The notes beneath the pieces are model-generated. The model did no database searches. It saw only the letters and a list, made by a program, of their open reading frames with translations, and was not told where the DNA came from. DNA of 64,000 nucleotides, taken from positions 186,001 to 250,000 of the forward strand of contig CAWHBT010000004.1 of assembly GCA_963827595.1 (NCBI GenBank), written 5' to 3'. Below, one piece after another: positions 33,344 to 42,883 of this stretch; positions within the stretch are counted from its first letter, which is position 1, and each line of letters begins with the position of its first letter. The stretch is from DATEDA01 sp963827595. GTDB lineage: Bacteria; Pseudomonadota; Gammaproteobacteria; Burkholderiales; SG8-39. The translations under genes were made by a program, and so were the position numbers.

Positions 33344-33485
33344 AGTCAGGTTCATCGCGCGGCAACGTCGTTGAGGTAGCGTTGTCGGCGCACGGGTGGT
33401 TAGCCAGCCAGGACCCTTTACCTCCGAGAGCGCTGGTCATCGCGCTCTTCCTCCCTGTTGACGGCCCTACGGGCCGTCTTTTTTT
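33344..33485 (+). ncRNA. Candidate stand-alone small RNA (about 142 nt)
   Basis: Bounded by a strong promoter and a strong terminator with no start codon plus Shine-Dalgarno inside. Predicted folds: stem 1 joins 33357-33367 with 33380-33391 (11 pairs, one bulged G, 12-base loop), a small GGGT/ACCC stem spans 33394-33416, a third stem pairs 33426-33432 with 33443-33449, then the terminator. Unpaired CU-rich stretches (ACCTCC near 33420, TTCCTCCC near 33448) could pair with Shine-Dalgarno sequences, as in many trans-acting small RNAs. It does not look like 6S, SRP, tmRNA or RNase P RNA. It ends 19 bases before the lon 3' end, opposite in direction. Confidence 0.6.
33460..33485 (+). terminator. 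Rho-independent terminator of the small RNA
   Basis: Perfect 8-base stem GACGGCCC/GGGCCGTC with a TAC loop, followed by seven T residues (33479-33485) on the plus strand. On the minus strand no T-run follows the stem, so it serves the plus-strand transcript rather than lon. Confidence 0.88.
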
Positions 33486-33503
33486 GTCCAGGCGTTCCGC
33501 AGG

Positions 33504-35966
33504 TCAGGCGATCCTGGAAATTCCACCGCCCGGCTCCGCGCTCGCCGCCCCCGTGGGCGACGGGGCTTGGTCGAGCGCGCGCTGCGCGGCATCGTCGACC
33601 GTCTCCAGCCACTCGAATTTCAGCCGCTCGCGCGCACCTTCGGGCACGTCCTGGAGGTCTTTCTTGTTCCGCGCCGGGAGCATCACCGTCGCGATGCCGC
33701 TGCGCATCGCCGCCAGCACCTTCTCCTTGATGCCTCCCACCGGCAGCACGAGGCCGCGGAGCGAGATCTCGCCGGTCATCGCGGTGTCGCTTCGCACCGG
33801 CCGCCCGGTGAGGAGCGATGTCAACGCCGTGAACATCGCGACGCCCGCGCTCGGGCCGTCCTTCGGGATCGCGCCCGCCGGCACGTGCACGTGGATGTCG
33901 CTCTTCTCCAGCGTCGCGGCGTCGATGCCCAGCGCCGCCGCGCGCGACTTGACGAGGGTCAGCGCCGCCTGCGCGCTCTCCTTCATGACGTCGCCGAGCT
34001 GGCCCGTGAGGATCAGCCGGCCGGTGCCCGGCGTGCGGCTCGCCTCGACGAACAGGATGTCGCCGCCGACCGGCGTCCACGCGAGCCCGGTCGCGACCCC
34101 GGCGACGCTGGTGCGCTGGGCGACCTCCGACTCGAACTTCGCCGGCCCGAGGATCTCCGCGAGCTGGGGCACGTCGATGCGCACGGGGACCGCCGCCCCT
34201 TCCGCGATTCGCACCGCCGCGTGGCGCAGCACCGCGCCGATCTCGCGCTCCAGGTTGCGCACGCCCGCCTCGCGCGTGTAGTCGCCAATAATGGCCGCGA
34301 GCACCGCGTCGCCGAGCTGCACTTGGTCGGCGTGCAGGCCGTTCGCCTCGAGCTGGCGCTTGAGGAGATAGCGTTTCGCGATCTCGAGCTTCTCCTCCTC
34401 GGTGTACCCCGGCAGGTGGATGATCTCCATCCGGTCGCGCAGCGGGCCCGGAATCGCGTCGAGCACGTTCGCGGTGGTGATGAACACCACCTTCGACAGG
34501 TCGAACGGCACGCCGAGATAATTGTCGCGGAAGGTGTTGTTCTGCTCGGGATCGAGGACCTCGAGCAGCGCCGCGCTCGGGTCGCCGTGGAACCCCTGGC
34601 CGAGCTTGTCGACCTCGTCGAGCATCAGCACGCAGTCGCGGGTGCCGGCCTTCTTGATTGCCTGGATGATGTTCCCGGGCAGCGCCCCGATGTAGGTCCG
34701 CCGGTGTCCGCGCATCTCGGCCTCGTCGTGGACGCCGCCGAGCGACACGCGCACGAACTTGCGCCCGAGCGCCCGGGCGATCGACTGCCCGAGCGAGGTC
34801 TTGCCCACGCCGGGCGGTCCGACGAAGCACAGGATCGGCGAGCGCCCCTCGGGCGCGAGCTTCCGCACCGCGAGGAACTCGACAATGCGCCGCTTCACCT
34901 TCTCGAGGCCATAGTGGTCCTCGTCGAGGATGCGGCGCGCCTGGGCGATGTCGAGCGCCGGCGGCTTCTCGACCTTCCACGGCAGCTCGACCAGCCAGTC
35001 GACGTAGGTGCGCGCCATCGAGTACTCCGCCGAGGAGTCGGGCATGCGCTCCAGCCGCTTCAGCTCCTTCTTGGCGTGCTTCTCGACCTCCTCCGGCATC
35101 CCGGCGGCCTCGATCGTCTTCGCGAGCTCCGCCAGCTCGGCCGCGGTGCTCTCGCCCTCGCCGAGCTCCTTCTGGATCTGGCGCATCTGCTCGCGCAGCA
35201 CGTACTCGCGCTGCCGCTCGTCCATCGTCGCCTTGGTCTTGCCTTCGATCTCGCGGGAGAGCTTCAGCACCTCGATCCGGTGGGAGAGCAGCTCGAGCAC
35301 GCGGTCGACGCGCGCCGAGACGTCGATGATCTCGAGCACCGACTGCTTCTCGGGCGCCTTGAGATCCATGAATCCCGCGATCATGTCCGCGAGCTGCCCG
35401 GCCGCGGTGAAGCCCTGCACGCCCTGGACGAGCTCCGGCGGCGTCTGCGGCAGGAGCTGCAGCGCCTCGAGCGCGCGCTCGCGGAGCTGATGCAGCCGCG
35501 CCTCCATCTCCTTCCCCTCCTCGGTCTCGGCGGGGAACCGCATGACCCGCGCGACCAGGAACGGGTAGCCGTCGAGGAACTCGAGGACGCGAAAGCGCCC
35601 CTCGCCCTGGGAGACGACGTGGTGCGAGCCGTCGGGCGTGGTGATGTAGCGCAGGATCTGCGCGACGGTGCCGACCTGGTACAGCTCTTCCGGGCGCGGC
35701 GAGTCGACGTCGGGCTGGCGCTGGAGGAGCAGCCCGATCGGGCGGTCGCCCTTCACCGCCGCCTGCGCCGCCGCGACCGAGCTCTCGCGGCCGATCGCCA
35801 CCGGCAGGATCATTCCGGGGAAGAGCACCAGGTTGCGCACCGGCAGGACGATCAGCGCGTCGTCGGGCACGGCGGGCACCGGCTGCCCGGCGTGCGTCGG
35901 GAGCGTCGCCGGCGTGGCCGCTTCCTCGCCGTCGATCGTGGTCGGTTGGTTGCTTTCCAGATCCAT
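33504..35966 (-). CDS. lon: ATP-dependent protease Lon
   Basis: An 820-residue LonA protease. The N-terminal substrate domain starts IVLPVRNLVLFPGMILPV, a coiled coil precedes the AAA+ module, and Walker A is GPPGVGKTSLG with Walker B VLMLDEVDKLG. The catalytic Ser is in KDGPSAGVA (about 706) and the Lys in GGIKEKVLAA about 43 residues later. It degrades misfolded and regulatory proteins. The ATG at 35966 has a good AAGGTG site. A GTG nine bases earlier is less likely. It follows hsp20 by 19 bases, forming a chaperone-protease operon. Confidence 0.97.
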   Translation of the reverse strand: MDLESNQPTTIDGEEAATPATLPTHAGQPVPAVPDDALIVLPVRNLVLFPGMILPVAIGRESSVAAAQAAVKGDRPIGLLLQRQPDVDSPRPEELYQVGTVAQILRYITTPDGSHHVVSQGEGRFRVLEFLDGYPFLVARVMRFPAETEEGKEMEARLHQLRERALEALQLLPQTPPELVQGVQGFTAAGQLADMIAGFMDLKAPEKQSVLEIIDVSARVDRVLELLSHRIEVLKLSREIEGKTKATMDERQREYVLREQMRQIQKELGEGESTAAELAELAKTIEAAGMPEEVEKHAKKELKRLERMPDSSAEYSMARTYVDWLVELPWKVEKPPALDIAQARRILDEDHYGLEKVKRRIVEFLAVRKLAPEGRSPILCFVGPPGVGKTSLGQSIARALGRKFVRVSLGGVHDEAEMRGHRRTYIGALPGNIIQAIKKAGTRDCVLMLDEVDKLGQGFHGDPSAALLEVLDPEQNNTFRDNYLGVPFDLSKVVFITTANVLDAIPGPLRDRMEIIHLPGYTEEEKLEIAKRYLLKRQLEANGLHADQVQLGDAVLAAIIGDYTREAGVRNLEREIGAVLRHAAVRIAEGAAVPVRIDVPQLAEILGPAKFESEVAQRTSVAGVATGLAWTPVGGDILFVEASRTPGTGRLILTGQLGDVMKESAQAALTLVKSRAAALGIDAATLEKSDIHVHVPAGAIPKDGPSAGVAMFTALTSLLTGRPVRSDTAMTGEISLRGLVLPVGGIKEKVLAAMRSGIATVMLPARNKKDLQDVPEGARERLKFEWLETVDDAAQRALDQAPSPTGAASAEPGGGISRIA

Positions 35967-35985
35967 CGCTCTCACCTTTCGCGGC

Positions 35986-36396
35986 TCACGCGATCCGCCG
36001 CAGGCCGATCACCAGGCAACCCTGGTCGAGGCTCTGCGCGATCAGGTCGTAGCGCCCGTTCGGGAGCGCCACGCGGCGCTCGAAGCGGCCGTGCGGGAGC
36101 TCCAGCCGGCGGATCGTCGTCGTGTGCGCCACCGGCGGGAGGCTGCGCTCGCCGCGCACGACGAGCTCCGTGCCCTCGAGCGCGACCTCGACCTGGCCGG
36201 CCGGCACGCCCGGCAGGGCGTAGAAGAACCACACCTCCTCCGCGGACTCGAACACGTCGACCGGGGGCTCCCAGCGGGGCGCCGCCGTCGAACGGACGCT
36301 GATCTCGAAGAAACGGCGCTGCAGGCGATTCGCCTCGTCGAGCATCTCCAGGGCGTCCGCCCACATCCAACGGTTCTTCGGGTCGCGCGATTGCAT
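35986..36396 (-). CDS. Small heat shock protein (Hsp20/alpha-crystallin family)
   Basis: A 136-residue sHSP from the ATG behind GAGGA. The alpha-crystallin domain runs from about 50 to 130 (PPVDVFESAEEVWFFYALPG, then VEVALEGTELVVRGERS, LELPHGRFERRVALP). The final IGLRRIA includes the IxL-like motif that docks between subunits. It holds unfolding proteins for refolding or for Lon, encoded 19 bases downstream. No clear heat-shock sigma promoter could be picked out in the 100 bases shared with the divergent gene at 36497. Confidence 0.92.
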   Translation of the reverse strand: MQSRDPKNRWMWADALEMLDEANRLQRRFFEISVRSTAAPRWEPPVDVFESAEEVWFFYALPGVPAGQVEVALEGTELVVRGERSLPPVAHTTTIRRLELPHGRFERRVALPNGRYDLIAQSLDQGCLVIGLRRIA

Positions 36397-36496
36397 GGGG
36401 TTCCTCGGGTACGATCCTGACTCCGCCCCGCGGCCGGGACGGGTCCTCCGACGATAGATGGTTCTGGCCGGGCCGGCAATCAAGGCCTGTCTCCCG

Positions 36497-37942
36497 ATGA
36501 CGAAAAAGCTCGCGGTCGCCCGGTTCTGGTTCGAGGGCAACGCCTTCTCGCCCCTCCCGACCGACCTGGCGGCCTTCCAGGGCCGCGAATGGGCGAAGGG
36601 CGACGCCGCGCTCGCGGGGGCGCGCGGTGCCGCGACCGAGCTCGCGGCGATGGCCGAGTTCGCCGCCAGCCGCCCGGACTGGACGGTGACGTGCCTCCGT
36701 TGCGCGTCGGCAAATCCGGGCGGGCCGATCGACGACGCCGTGTTCGAGGGCCTGCGTGACGAGCTCGTCGGCGACCTCGCGCACGGCGGCTGGGACGCGG
36801 TCTACCTGTCGCTGCACGGCGCCGCGATCACGCGGCGACGCCCGGCGCCCGAGCTGGAGCTCCTGCGAGCGGTCCGCGACGCCGTAGGCGCCGTTCCCAT
36901 CGCGGCGAGCTTCGATCTCCACGCCAACCTGAGTCCGCAGCTCGCGCAGCTCCTCGACTTCGCCACCGGGTACCGCACCTACCCGCACGTCGACATGCGC
37001 GAGACGGCCGGGCGCGCGCTCGCGCAGCTCGAGCGCATCGTCGCGGGCGAAATCCACCCGGTCGCGGAGATCGTCAATACGGGGCTCGCGCTCGGCAGCT
37101 TCAACATGCGCACCGACGGCGGGCCGATGGCCGCGCTGCAAGCAGCCGCGCGCGCCCACGAGGCGGGCCCGATTCTCGATGTTTCGGTGTTCGGCGGATT
37201 TCCCTACGCGGATACTGCCGACTGCGGCGCCTCGGTCATGGTCCACGCCGACGGCAACCGCGGCGCCGCCGCCGCGGCCGCCGGCGAGCTCGCCGCCGCG
37301 ATCCGCGAGCGGGCGCCCGAGTTCGCGCCGGCGCTTGCTTCACCCAAGGAGGGATTCCGCCGTGCCCTCGCGGCGCCGGCCGGACTCGTCGCCGTGACCG
37401 ATCCGGCCGACAACCCCTATTCCGGCGGGGCGGCCGACACGCCGGAGCTCTTCCGGGCGCTGATCGGGCTGTCGCCGCGCGCGCCGACCGTGTTCGCGTA
37501 CTTCTGCGATCCCGAGGTCGTCGACACCGCCTGGCGCGCCAGCGTAGGGACGCACCTCAGCCTCATGCTCGGCGGGAAGCGGACGACCGCGTTCGGGCGC
37601 CCGGTCGAGGTCGACGCCGATGTCCTCCGCCTCACCCAGGGCGAGTTCCGCAACGTCGGGCCGATGGAGCGCGGGTTGACGGTGGCGGCGGGCCGCACGG
37701 CGGTGCTCGGCGTGCGCGACATCCAGGTGATCGTGACCGAGCGGGTCGTCCCGGCGAACGACCCCGCGTTCTTCGCGCTCCACGGCATCGACCTCGCCCG
37801 GACGCGGCTGCTCTGCGTCAAGGCGAAGAATCACTTCCGCGCCGCGTTCCAGGACCGCTGCGCGGCGATCGTCGACGTCGACTGCCCGGGGCCGGCGGCT
37901 GCGGACCTCCGGACGCTGCCGTTCCGGAACCTCAGACCCTGA
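36497..37942 (+). CDS. M81 family metallopeptidase (MlrC-like)
   Basis: A 481-residue protein of the MlrC family, zinc enzymes first known for the last step of microcystin breakdown but widespread in bacteria without that ability. The N-terminal domain has AVARFWFEGNAFSPLPTD, LSLHGAA and the metal-ligand segments ASFDLHANLS and TYPHVDM. The C-terminal MlrC domain has SVFGGFPYADTADCGASV and VTDPADNPYSGG. The ATG at 36497 is chosen because the family starts close to this point. It is followed closely by a convergent Bug protein gene. The substrate is probably a small peptide or amide. Confidence 0.88.
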   Translation: MTKKLAVARFWFEGNAFSPLPTDLAAFQGREWAKGDAALAGARGAATELAAMAEFAASRPDWTVTCLRCASANPGGPIDDAVFEGLRDELVGDLAHGGWDAVYLSLHGAAITRRRPAPELELLRAVRDAVGAVPIAASFDLHANLSPQLAQLLDFATGYRTYPHVDMRETAGRALAQLERIVAGEIHPVAEIVNTGLALGSFNMRTDGGPMAALQAAARAHEAGPILDVSVFGGFPYADTADCGASVMVHADGNRGAAAAAAGELAAAIRERAPEFAPALASPKEGFRRALAAPAGLVAVTDPADNPYSGGAADTPELFRALIGLSPRAPTVFAYFCDPEVVDTAWRASVGTHLSLMLGGKRTTAFGRPVEVDADVLRLTQGEFRNVGPMERGLTVAAGRTAVLGVRDIQVIVTERVVPANDPAFFALHGIDLARTRLLCVKAKNHFRAAFQDRCAAIVDVDCPGPAAADLRTLPFRNLRP

Positions 37943-37945
37943 GCG

Positions 37946-38914
37946 CTAGTCCAGCTTCGCGCCGGAGAGACGCACAACCTCCTTCCACTTTGTCGTCTCG
38001 GCGGCAAGGTGCTTCGCGAGGTCCTGCGGCGTACCGCCGATCGGCTCGGCGCCGAGCTGCTCGAATCGCTCCCGCACTTCCGGCTTCTTGAGGATCCGGT
38101 TCGCCTCGGCGTTGAGCTTGTCGATGATCGGCCCGGGCGTCTTCGCCGGGGCGACGATCACGAACCAGGAGCTCGCCTCGTAGCCCGGCACGACGCTCGC
38201 GATCGCCGGAACGCCGGGAAGGGACGGGACCGGCCGCGCGGTCGTCACGCCCAGCGCGATGAGCTTCCCGGCCTTGATGTGCGCCATCGCCGACGGCAGG
38301 TTGTCGATCGTCATCTGCACCTGTCCCGCGAGCAGATCCTGCAGCGCCGGACCGCTGCCTTTGTAGGGCACGTGCACGAGCTCGATCTTGGTCAGCGACT
38401 TGAGGAGCTCGGCCGACAGATGGCCGGTCGTGCCGTTGCCCGGCGAAGCGAAGTTGATCGAGCCGGGCTTCGCGCGCGCCCGATCGATCAGCTCCTTGAT
38501 CGATTTCACGCCGAGCGAAGGATGGACGACGAGCACGTTCGGCACGCGCGCCACGTACACCACCGGCGCGAAATCCTTGTCGGTGTCGTACGGCATCTTC
38601 GCGTACAGGAACTGGTTGATCGCCTGCGTGCCGGGCGTCCCCATCATGATCGTGTAGCCGTCCGGCGCCGCCTTCGCGGTCTCGGCCGCGCCGATGTTCC
38701 CGCCGGCGCCGGCGCGGTTGTCGACGAGGAACGGCTGCTTGAACGCCTGCTGGAACTCGCCGCCCATGATCCGGGCGAGGATGTCGGTCGTGCCACCGGG
38801 CGCGAACGGCACCACGAAGCGCACCGGCTTCGAGGGGTAGTCGGCCTGGGCGAACGCGGTTTCGGCGACGAGCGAGAGCGCCAGGGCCAGAGCGGCGAAG
38901 AGCGGGCGGGGCAT
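37946..38914 (-). CDS. Tripartite tricarboxylate transporter substrate-binding protein (TctC/Bug family)
   Basis: A 322-residue periplasmic binding protein from an ATG behind GGAGG. A signal peptide ends at ETAFAQA. The Bug signature follows: YPSKPVRFVVPFAPGGTTDI, then LVDNRAGAGGNIGAAETAKA and VHVPYKGSGPALQDLLAGQV. These proteins bind carboxylated organic compounds. No TctA/TctB membrane genes are near, as is common for the many orphan Bug proteins of Burkholderiales. It converges with the M81 metallopeptidase gene, 3 bases apart. Confidence 0.93.
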   Translation of the reverse strand: MPRPLFAALALALSLVAETAFAQADYPSKPVRFVVPFAPGGTTDILARIMGGEFQQAFKQPFLVDNRAGAGGNIGAAETAKAAPDGYTIMMGTPGTQAINQFLYAKMPYDTDKDFAPVVYVARVPNVLVVHPSLGVKSIKELIDRARAKPGSINFASPGNGTTGHLSAELLKSLTKIELVHVPYKGSGPALQDLLAGQVQMTIDNLPSAMAHIKAGKLIALGVTTARPVPSLPGVPAIASVVPGYEASSWFVIVAPAKTPGPIIDKLNAEANRILKKPEVRERFEQLGAEPIGGTPQDLAKHLAAETTKWKEVVRLSGAKLD

Positions 38915-39048
38915 GGCAACCTCCGGTTCGGATGTGGAATTGGGCCGGCAACCGTAACATTCTGTTGCAAAACAGGAAACTTCTGACAGACCCGGTGGAG
39001 GCGCGGCCGGTACCATCCGCCTCTGCGCTTTTCTGCCGAAGAAGACCC

Positions 39049-39459
39049 GTGGTTCGCTCGTTTCTTGCCGCTGCCGTCACCTGCCTGACCTGCGCGCTCG
39101 TCGCCGGTTCCGCCCACGCGACGGTCCGGATGGAGCAGGTCTACCCGGCCAGGGCCGCCGCGAATTCGACCGAGCGCGCGATTCTCTTCTCCGGCGAGGA
39201 TCGCCAGACGATCGACCATTTCTTCCGCCGCCACAATACTCAAGTCGCCGACAACGGCGCCAAGGCCCGCCGGGAACCGCTGCTGATCCGCGAGCGCGTG
39301 CCGCAGGGCGTCCCCACGCGCCCGCTGCCGTACGCACTGGACCACCAGCTCCCGCCGCTGCCGCCCGGCTACGCGCGCCTGATCCTCGGGCGCGACGTGC
39401 TGCTGGTCGAGCGCCGCACGCTAACCATCCTCGACATCATGCGCGAGGTGGTGCGCTAG
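39049..39459 (+). CDS. Small secreted protein, RcnB/CigR-like
   Basis: A 136-residue protein from a GTG, with a signal peptide (RSFLAAAVTCLTCALVAG, cut after SAHA). The mature part is basic and ends LPPLPPGYARLILGRDVLLV then LTILDIMREVVR. That proline-rich hinge plus a small beta domain recalls RcnB/CigR-type periplasmic proteins. Function there is unsettled (metal homeostasis, virulence modulation), so none is assigned. It is followed by a strong 13-base hairpin. Confidence 0.65.
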   Translation: MVRSFLAAAVTCLTCALVAGSAHATVRMEQVYPARAAANSTERAILFSGEDRQTIDHFFRRHNTQVADNGAKARREPLLIRERVPQGVPTRPLPYALDHQLPPLPPGYARLILGRDVLLVERRTLTILDIMREVVR

Positions 39460-39469
39460 CGAAGTCCTT

Positions 39470-39498
39470 CGCGCAGGCTCACCTGGTGAGCCTGCGCG
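39470..39498. terminator. 13-bp perfect hairpin without U-run
   Basis: CGCGCAGGCTCAC and its exact complement flank a 3-base CTG loop, 11 bases after the secreted-protein stop and 43 bases before the helicase start. No T-run follows, so it may act as a Rho-dependent or mRNA-stabilising 3' end rather than an intrinsic terminator. Confidence 0.5.
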
Positions 39499-39540
39499 TG
39501 CCCCATGCTTCGCTCCACTCCGATCGGAGGGAGCCGCAGC

Positions 39541-41989
39541 ATGTTCTTCGAAGGGACGCAGGACTTCTTCAGTGAGGAACCCGTCCGGGACCCGCGCGAG
39601 CGGCTCCGGAGCCCGCCCCGATCGGCCGAGGCGTTGGTCGAAGCGCTAAAGCGCGATCACCTCGCGCGCATCGTCGGCGAAGTCGTCGCGCCGGCCCGCG
39701 AAGCCCGCTACGCGCCGCTCCCCGAGGCGCTGGACTCCCGCTTGCGGGCCGCGCTGCAGGCGCGCGGCATCCGGCAGCTCTACAGCCATCAGCACGAGGC
39801 GTGGAGCCACGTCACCGCCGGGCACGACACGGTGGTCGTTACACCGACCGCTTCCGGCAAGACCCTCTGCTACAACCTGCCGGTGCTCGACGCCGCACTG
39901 AAGCGCGGCGCGAAAGCGCTTTACCTCTTCCCGACCAAGGCGCTCTCCCAGGACCAGGTCAACGAGATCCTCGAGCTGAATGCCGCGGGGCAGCTCGGCA
40001 TCCGCGCCTACACGTTCGACGGCGACACGCCGGGCGATGCCCGCCGCGCCGTGCGCACGCACGGCGACATCGTTGTCTCCAATCCGGACATGCTCCACCA
40101 GGCGATCCTGCCGCATCACACCAAGTGGGCGCAGTTCTTCGAAGGCCTGCGCTTCGTGGTGATCGACGAGCTGCATACCTACCGCGGCGTGTTCGGGTCG
40201 CACGTCGCCAACCTCGTCCGGCGCCTGCGTCGGGTCTGCCGGTTCTACGACTCGCGCCCGCTCTTCGTCGCCTGCTCCGCGACGATCGCCAATCCCGCCG
40301 AGCTCGCCGAAAAGCTCCTCGGTGGCCCGGTCCGGGCGGTTACCGAGTCCGGCGCGCCACAGGGGCGAAAGCATCTGCTCGTCTGGAACCCGCCGGTGCT
40401 GAACGCCGACCTCGGCATCCGCGCCTCGGCCCGCTCGCAGTCCACCCGGATCGCGCGGCTCGCGGTGAAGCTGGGGCTGAAGACGATCGTCTTCGCCAAC
40501 TCCCGGCTCGAGGTCGAGGTCCTGACCAAGTACCTGAAGGACGTCTTCGACCGCGACCCGCGCCTGCCCGCGCGCGTCGCCGCCTATCGCGGCGGCTATC
40601 TGCCCACCGCGCGGCGCGACCAGGAAGCGAAGCTCCGCGCCGGCCGGCTCGACTGCGTCGTCTCGACCTCGGCGCTCGAGCTCGGCATGGACATCGGCGC
40701 GCTCGACGCCTGCGTGCTGAACGGCTACCCGGGCTCGGTCGCCGGTGCGCTGCAGCGCTTCGGGCGGGCGGGACGACGGCTGCGGACCGCCGTCGGCGTG
40801 CTCGTCTGCACGAGCGACCCCCTCGACCAGTACCTCGCGCGCCACCCGGAGTTCTTCCTCGGCGCGAGCCCCGAGCACGCGCGGATCGACGCCGATCAGC
40901 TGCTCATCCTGATGGACCACGTGCGCTGCGCCGCGTTCGAGCTGCCGTTCACCGACGGCGAGACGTTCGGCGGCGCGAAGCTCGAGGACGCGCTCGGGTA
41001 TCTCGCCGCGCAGGGCGTCGTCCATCGCGAGGGGACCCGGTGGCACTGGATCGCCGACAGCTATCCGGCGAACGCGGTCTCCCTGCGCTCGATCGCGGAG
41101 GGCAACTTCACCGTCGTCGACGTCACCGGCGGGCGCAAGGACGTGATCGCCGAGGTGGATTACGCGGGCGCCGCGGCGACGCTGTACGAGGGCGCGATCC
41201 ACATGGTGCAGTCGGCGCCGTGGCAGGTGGAGAAGCTCGACTGGGTCGGGCGGAAGGCGTTCGTCCGCGCGACGAACGCCGACTACTACACCGACGCCAT
41301 CGACTATACGAAGCTGAAGGTCCTCGACGAGTTCGGAGGCGAAACGAGCGCCACCGCGCGGACCGCGCACGGCGAGGTCCACGTCGTCCGGCGCGTCGCG
41401 GGCTACAAGAAGATCCGCTACTACACCCACGAGAACGTCGGCTACGGGCGGGTGAATCTCCCCGACCAGGAGATGCACACGACGGCGCTGTGGTGGGAAG
41501 CCGAGCCCCGCGCGCTCGAGCGCGCCTTCGCGACCCGGTTCGAGGCGCTCGACGGGTTCCTCGGCGCGGCGTACGCGGTGCACCGGATTGCGGTCTTCCT
41601 CTCGGCCGCGGAGCCGCGCGATGTCGGCCGTGCGGTCGGCGACGGCGGGCCCGACGGCAACGTGGGTGGCGGCGGCCGGCGCCGACGGCCGCGCCGAGCC
41701 GCGCACGCTCGACGGCGCGGTGGTCGAGCTGACGGACGCGAGCCGGGCGTTCCGGCCGACGCTCTATCTGTACGATAACTATCCTGGCGGGATCGGCATC
41801 TCCGCGCCCCTCTTCGATCTGCGGCGGCAGGTAATCGAGCGGTCAACCGAGCTCGTCGCGCAATGCGCGTGCAAGCACGGCTGTCCGGCGTGCGTCGGCC
41901 CGGTCCTGGCCGCCGACGACCAACGCCGCTCGCCGAAGGACGCGGCACTCACGGTACTGGCGTTGCTGGGCGGTACCGACGCCCCCTGA
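39541..41989 (+). pseudogene. mrfA: Frameshifted DEAD/DEAH-box helicase with DUF1998 domain (MrfA-like)
   Basis: From the ATG at 39541 the helicase core has Walker A TPTASGKT (about 103), the DELH box (about 209), VACSATIANPAELAE and STSALELGMDIGALDACV with QRFGRAGRR. After GRAVGDGG near 41650 one extra base in a GGGCCC run breaks the frame. The next frame continues TWVAAAGADGRAEP, LYLYDNYPGGIGIS and ends with the DUF1998 four-cysteine motif CACKHGCPAC. Joined, it matches MrfA, the 3'-5' helicase that, with MrfB, repairs mitomycin-type damage in Bacillus. Its stop overlaps the MrfB-like start by one base. Frameshift by error or real decay is open. Confidence 0.82.
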
Positions 41990-42849
41990 TGCTCGACCTT
42001 CAGCTGCAGCTCGCCCGCCTGCGCGAGAAGGCGCAAGCGCGCGCGGCCGCGACCGCGTCGCTTGGCGAGCGTTTGGATCGATTGCGGGTCGCCAACGGTC
42101 CGGCGCGGCGGCCGACCGCCGCGGCGCTCGCAGCCTCGCTCGGCGGCACGGTCGTCGCGCCGGACCTCGTCGAGCTGTCGCGCACGCTCGCCCTGCCCTG
42201 CCGCCACGGCGACGTCTCGATCGAAAGCGGCCATCGTCTCGCCGCCGCCGCGCGAGCCGTCGGCAGGTTCGACGTCACGCCCGAATCGCTGCTCTTCCTC
42301 GATACCGAGACGACGGGCCTCGCCGGCGGAACCGGGACCGTCGCCTTCGTCGTCGGGCTCGCCTGGATCGACGGTGCCTCGCTGCGCCTCGTCCAATGGC
42401 TCATGGCGAGCTTCGCGGCCGAACGGGCGCTGATTGGCCGCGTCCGCGAGCGTCTCGCACGCGCCGGGGCGCTCGTCACCTTCAATGGCAAGTCGTTCGA
42501 CCTGCCGCTGCTGAAGGCGCGGGCTCGGCTCGCCGGCTGCGATCTCGGCGTCCGGGAGATCGCCCATCTGGACATGCTCCATGCCACTCGCCGGCTGCTG
42601 CGCGCCGGCTGGCCGGACTGCCGCCTTCGCACCGCCGAGATGGAAGCGCTGCGGCTCGAGCGCGTCAACGACCTGCCGGGCGCCGAAGCGCCCGGCGCCT
42701 GGCGACGGTGGCTCGCGCGCGGCGACGGCAGCCTGCTCGAGCGCGTGCTCGAGCACAACCGCGCCGACCTGCTCTCGCTCGCCGCGCTGCTCGCCCTGCT
42801 CGAGCATCCGACGGCGCGCGAAGCGCCGTTGCTCTACGCGGCGGCCTGA
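41989..42849 (+). CDS. mrfB: RNase H-like DEDD exonuclease (YprB/MrfB-like)
   Basis: A 286-residue protein whose central domain begins with the Exo I motif LLFLDTETTGLAGG (about 101-114), followed by LVTFNGKSFDLPLLKARA (Exo II) and LEHNRADLLSLAALLALLEH (Exo III). This is the YprB ribonuclease H-like family. In Bacillus, MrfB acts with the MrfA helicase in a UvrABC-independent mitomycin C repair pathway. Here its ATG overlaps the helicase stop (TGATG), so the pair is conserved as a coupled operon. The C-terminal TPR region of Bacillus MrfB is absent. Confidence 0.85.
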   Translation: MLDLQLQLARLREKAQARAAATASLGERLDRLRVANGPARRPTAAALAASLGGTVVAPDLVELSRTLALPCRHGDVSIESGHRLAAAARAVGRFDVTPESLLFLDTETTGLAGGTGTVAFVVGLAWIDGASLRLVQWLMASFAAERALIGRVRERLARAGALVTFNGKSFDLPLLKARARLAGCDLGVREIAHLDMLHATRRLLRAGWPDCRLRTAEMEALRLERVNDLPGAEAPGAWRRWLARGDGSLLERVLEHNRADLLSLAALLALLEHPTAREAPLLYAAA

Positions 42850-42883
42850 TCGGAGGCGGGCGCGCATACCCCCGAGGGCTTCG

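Noticed and set aside
33460..33485. Terminator assigned to lon
   Set aside because: The T-run follows the stem on the plus strand only, so it ends the plus-strand small RNA. lon is on the minus strand.
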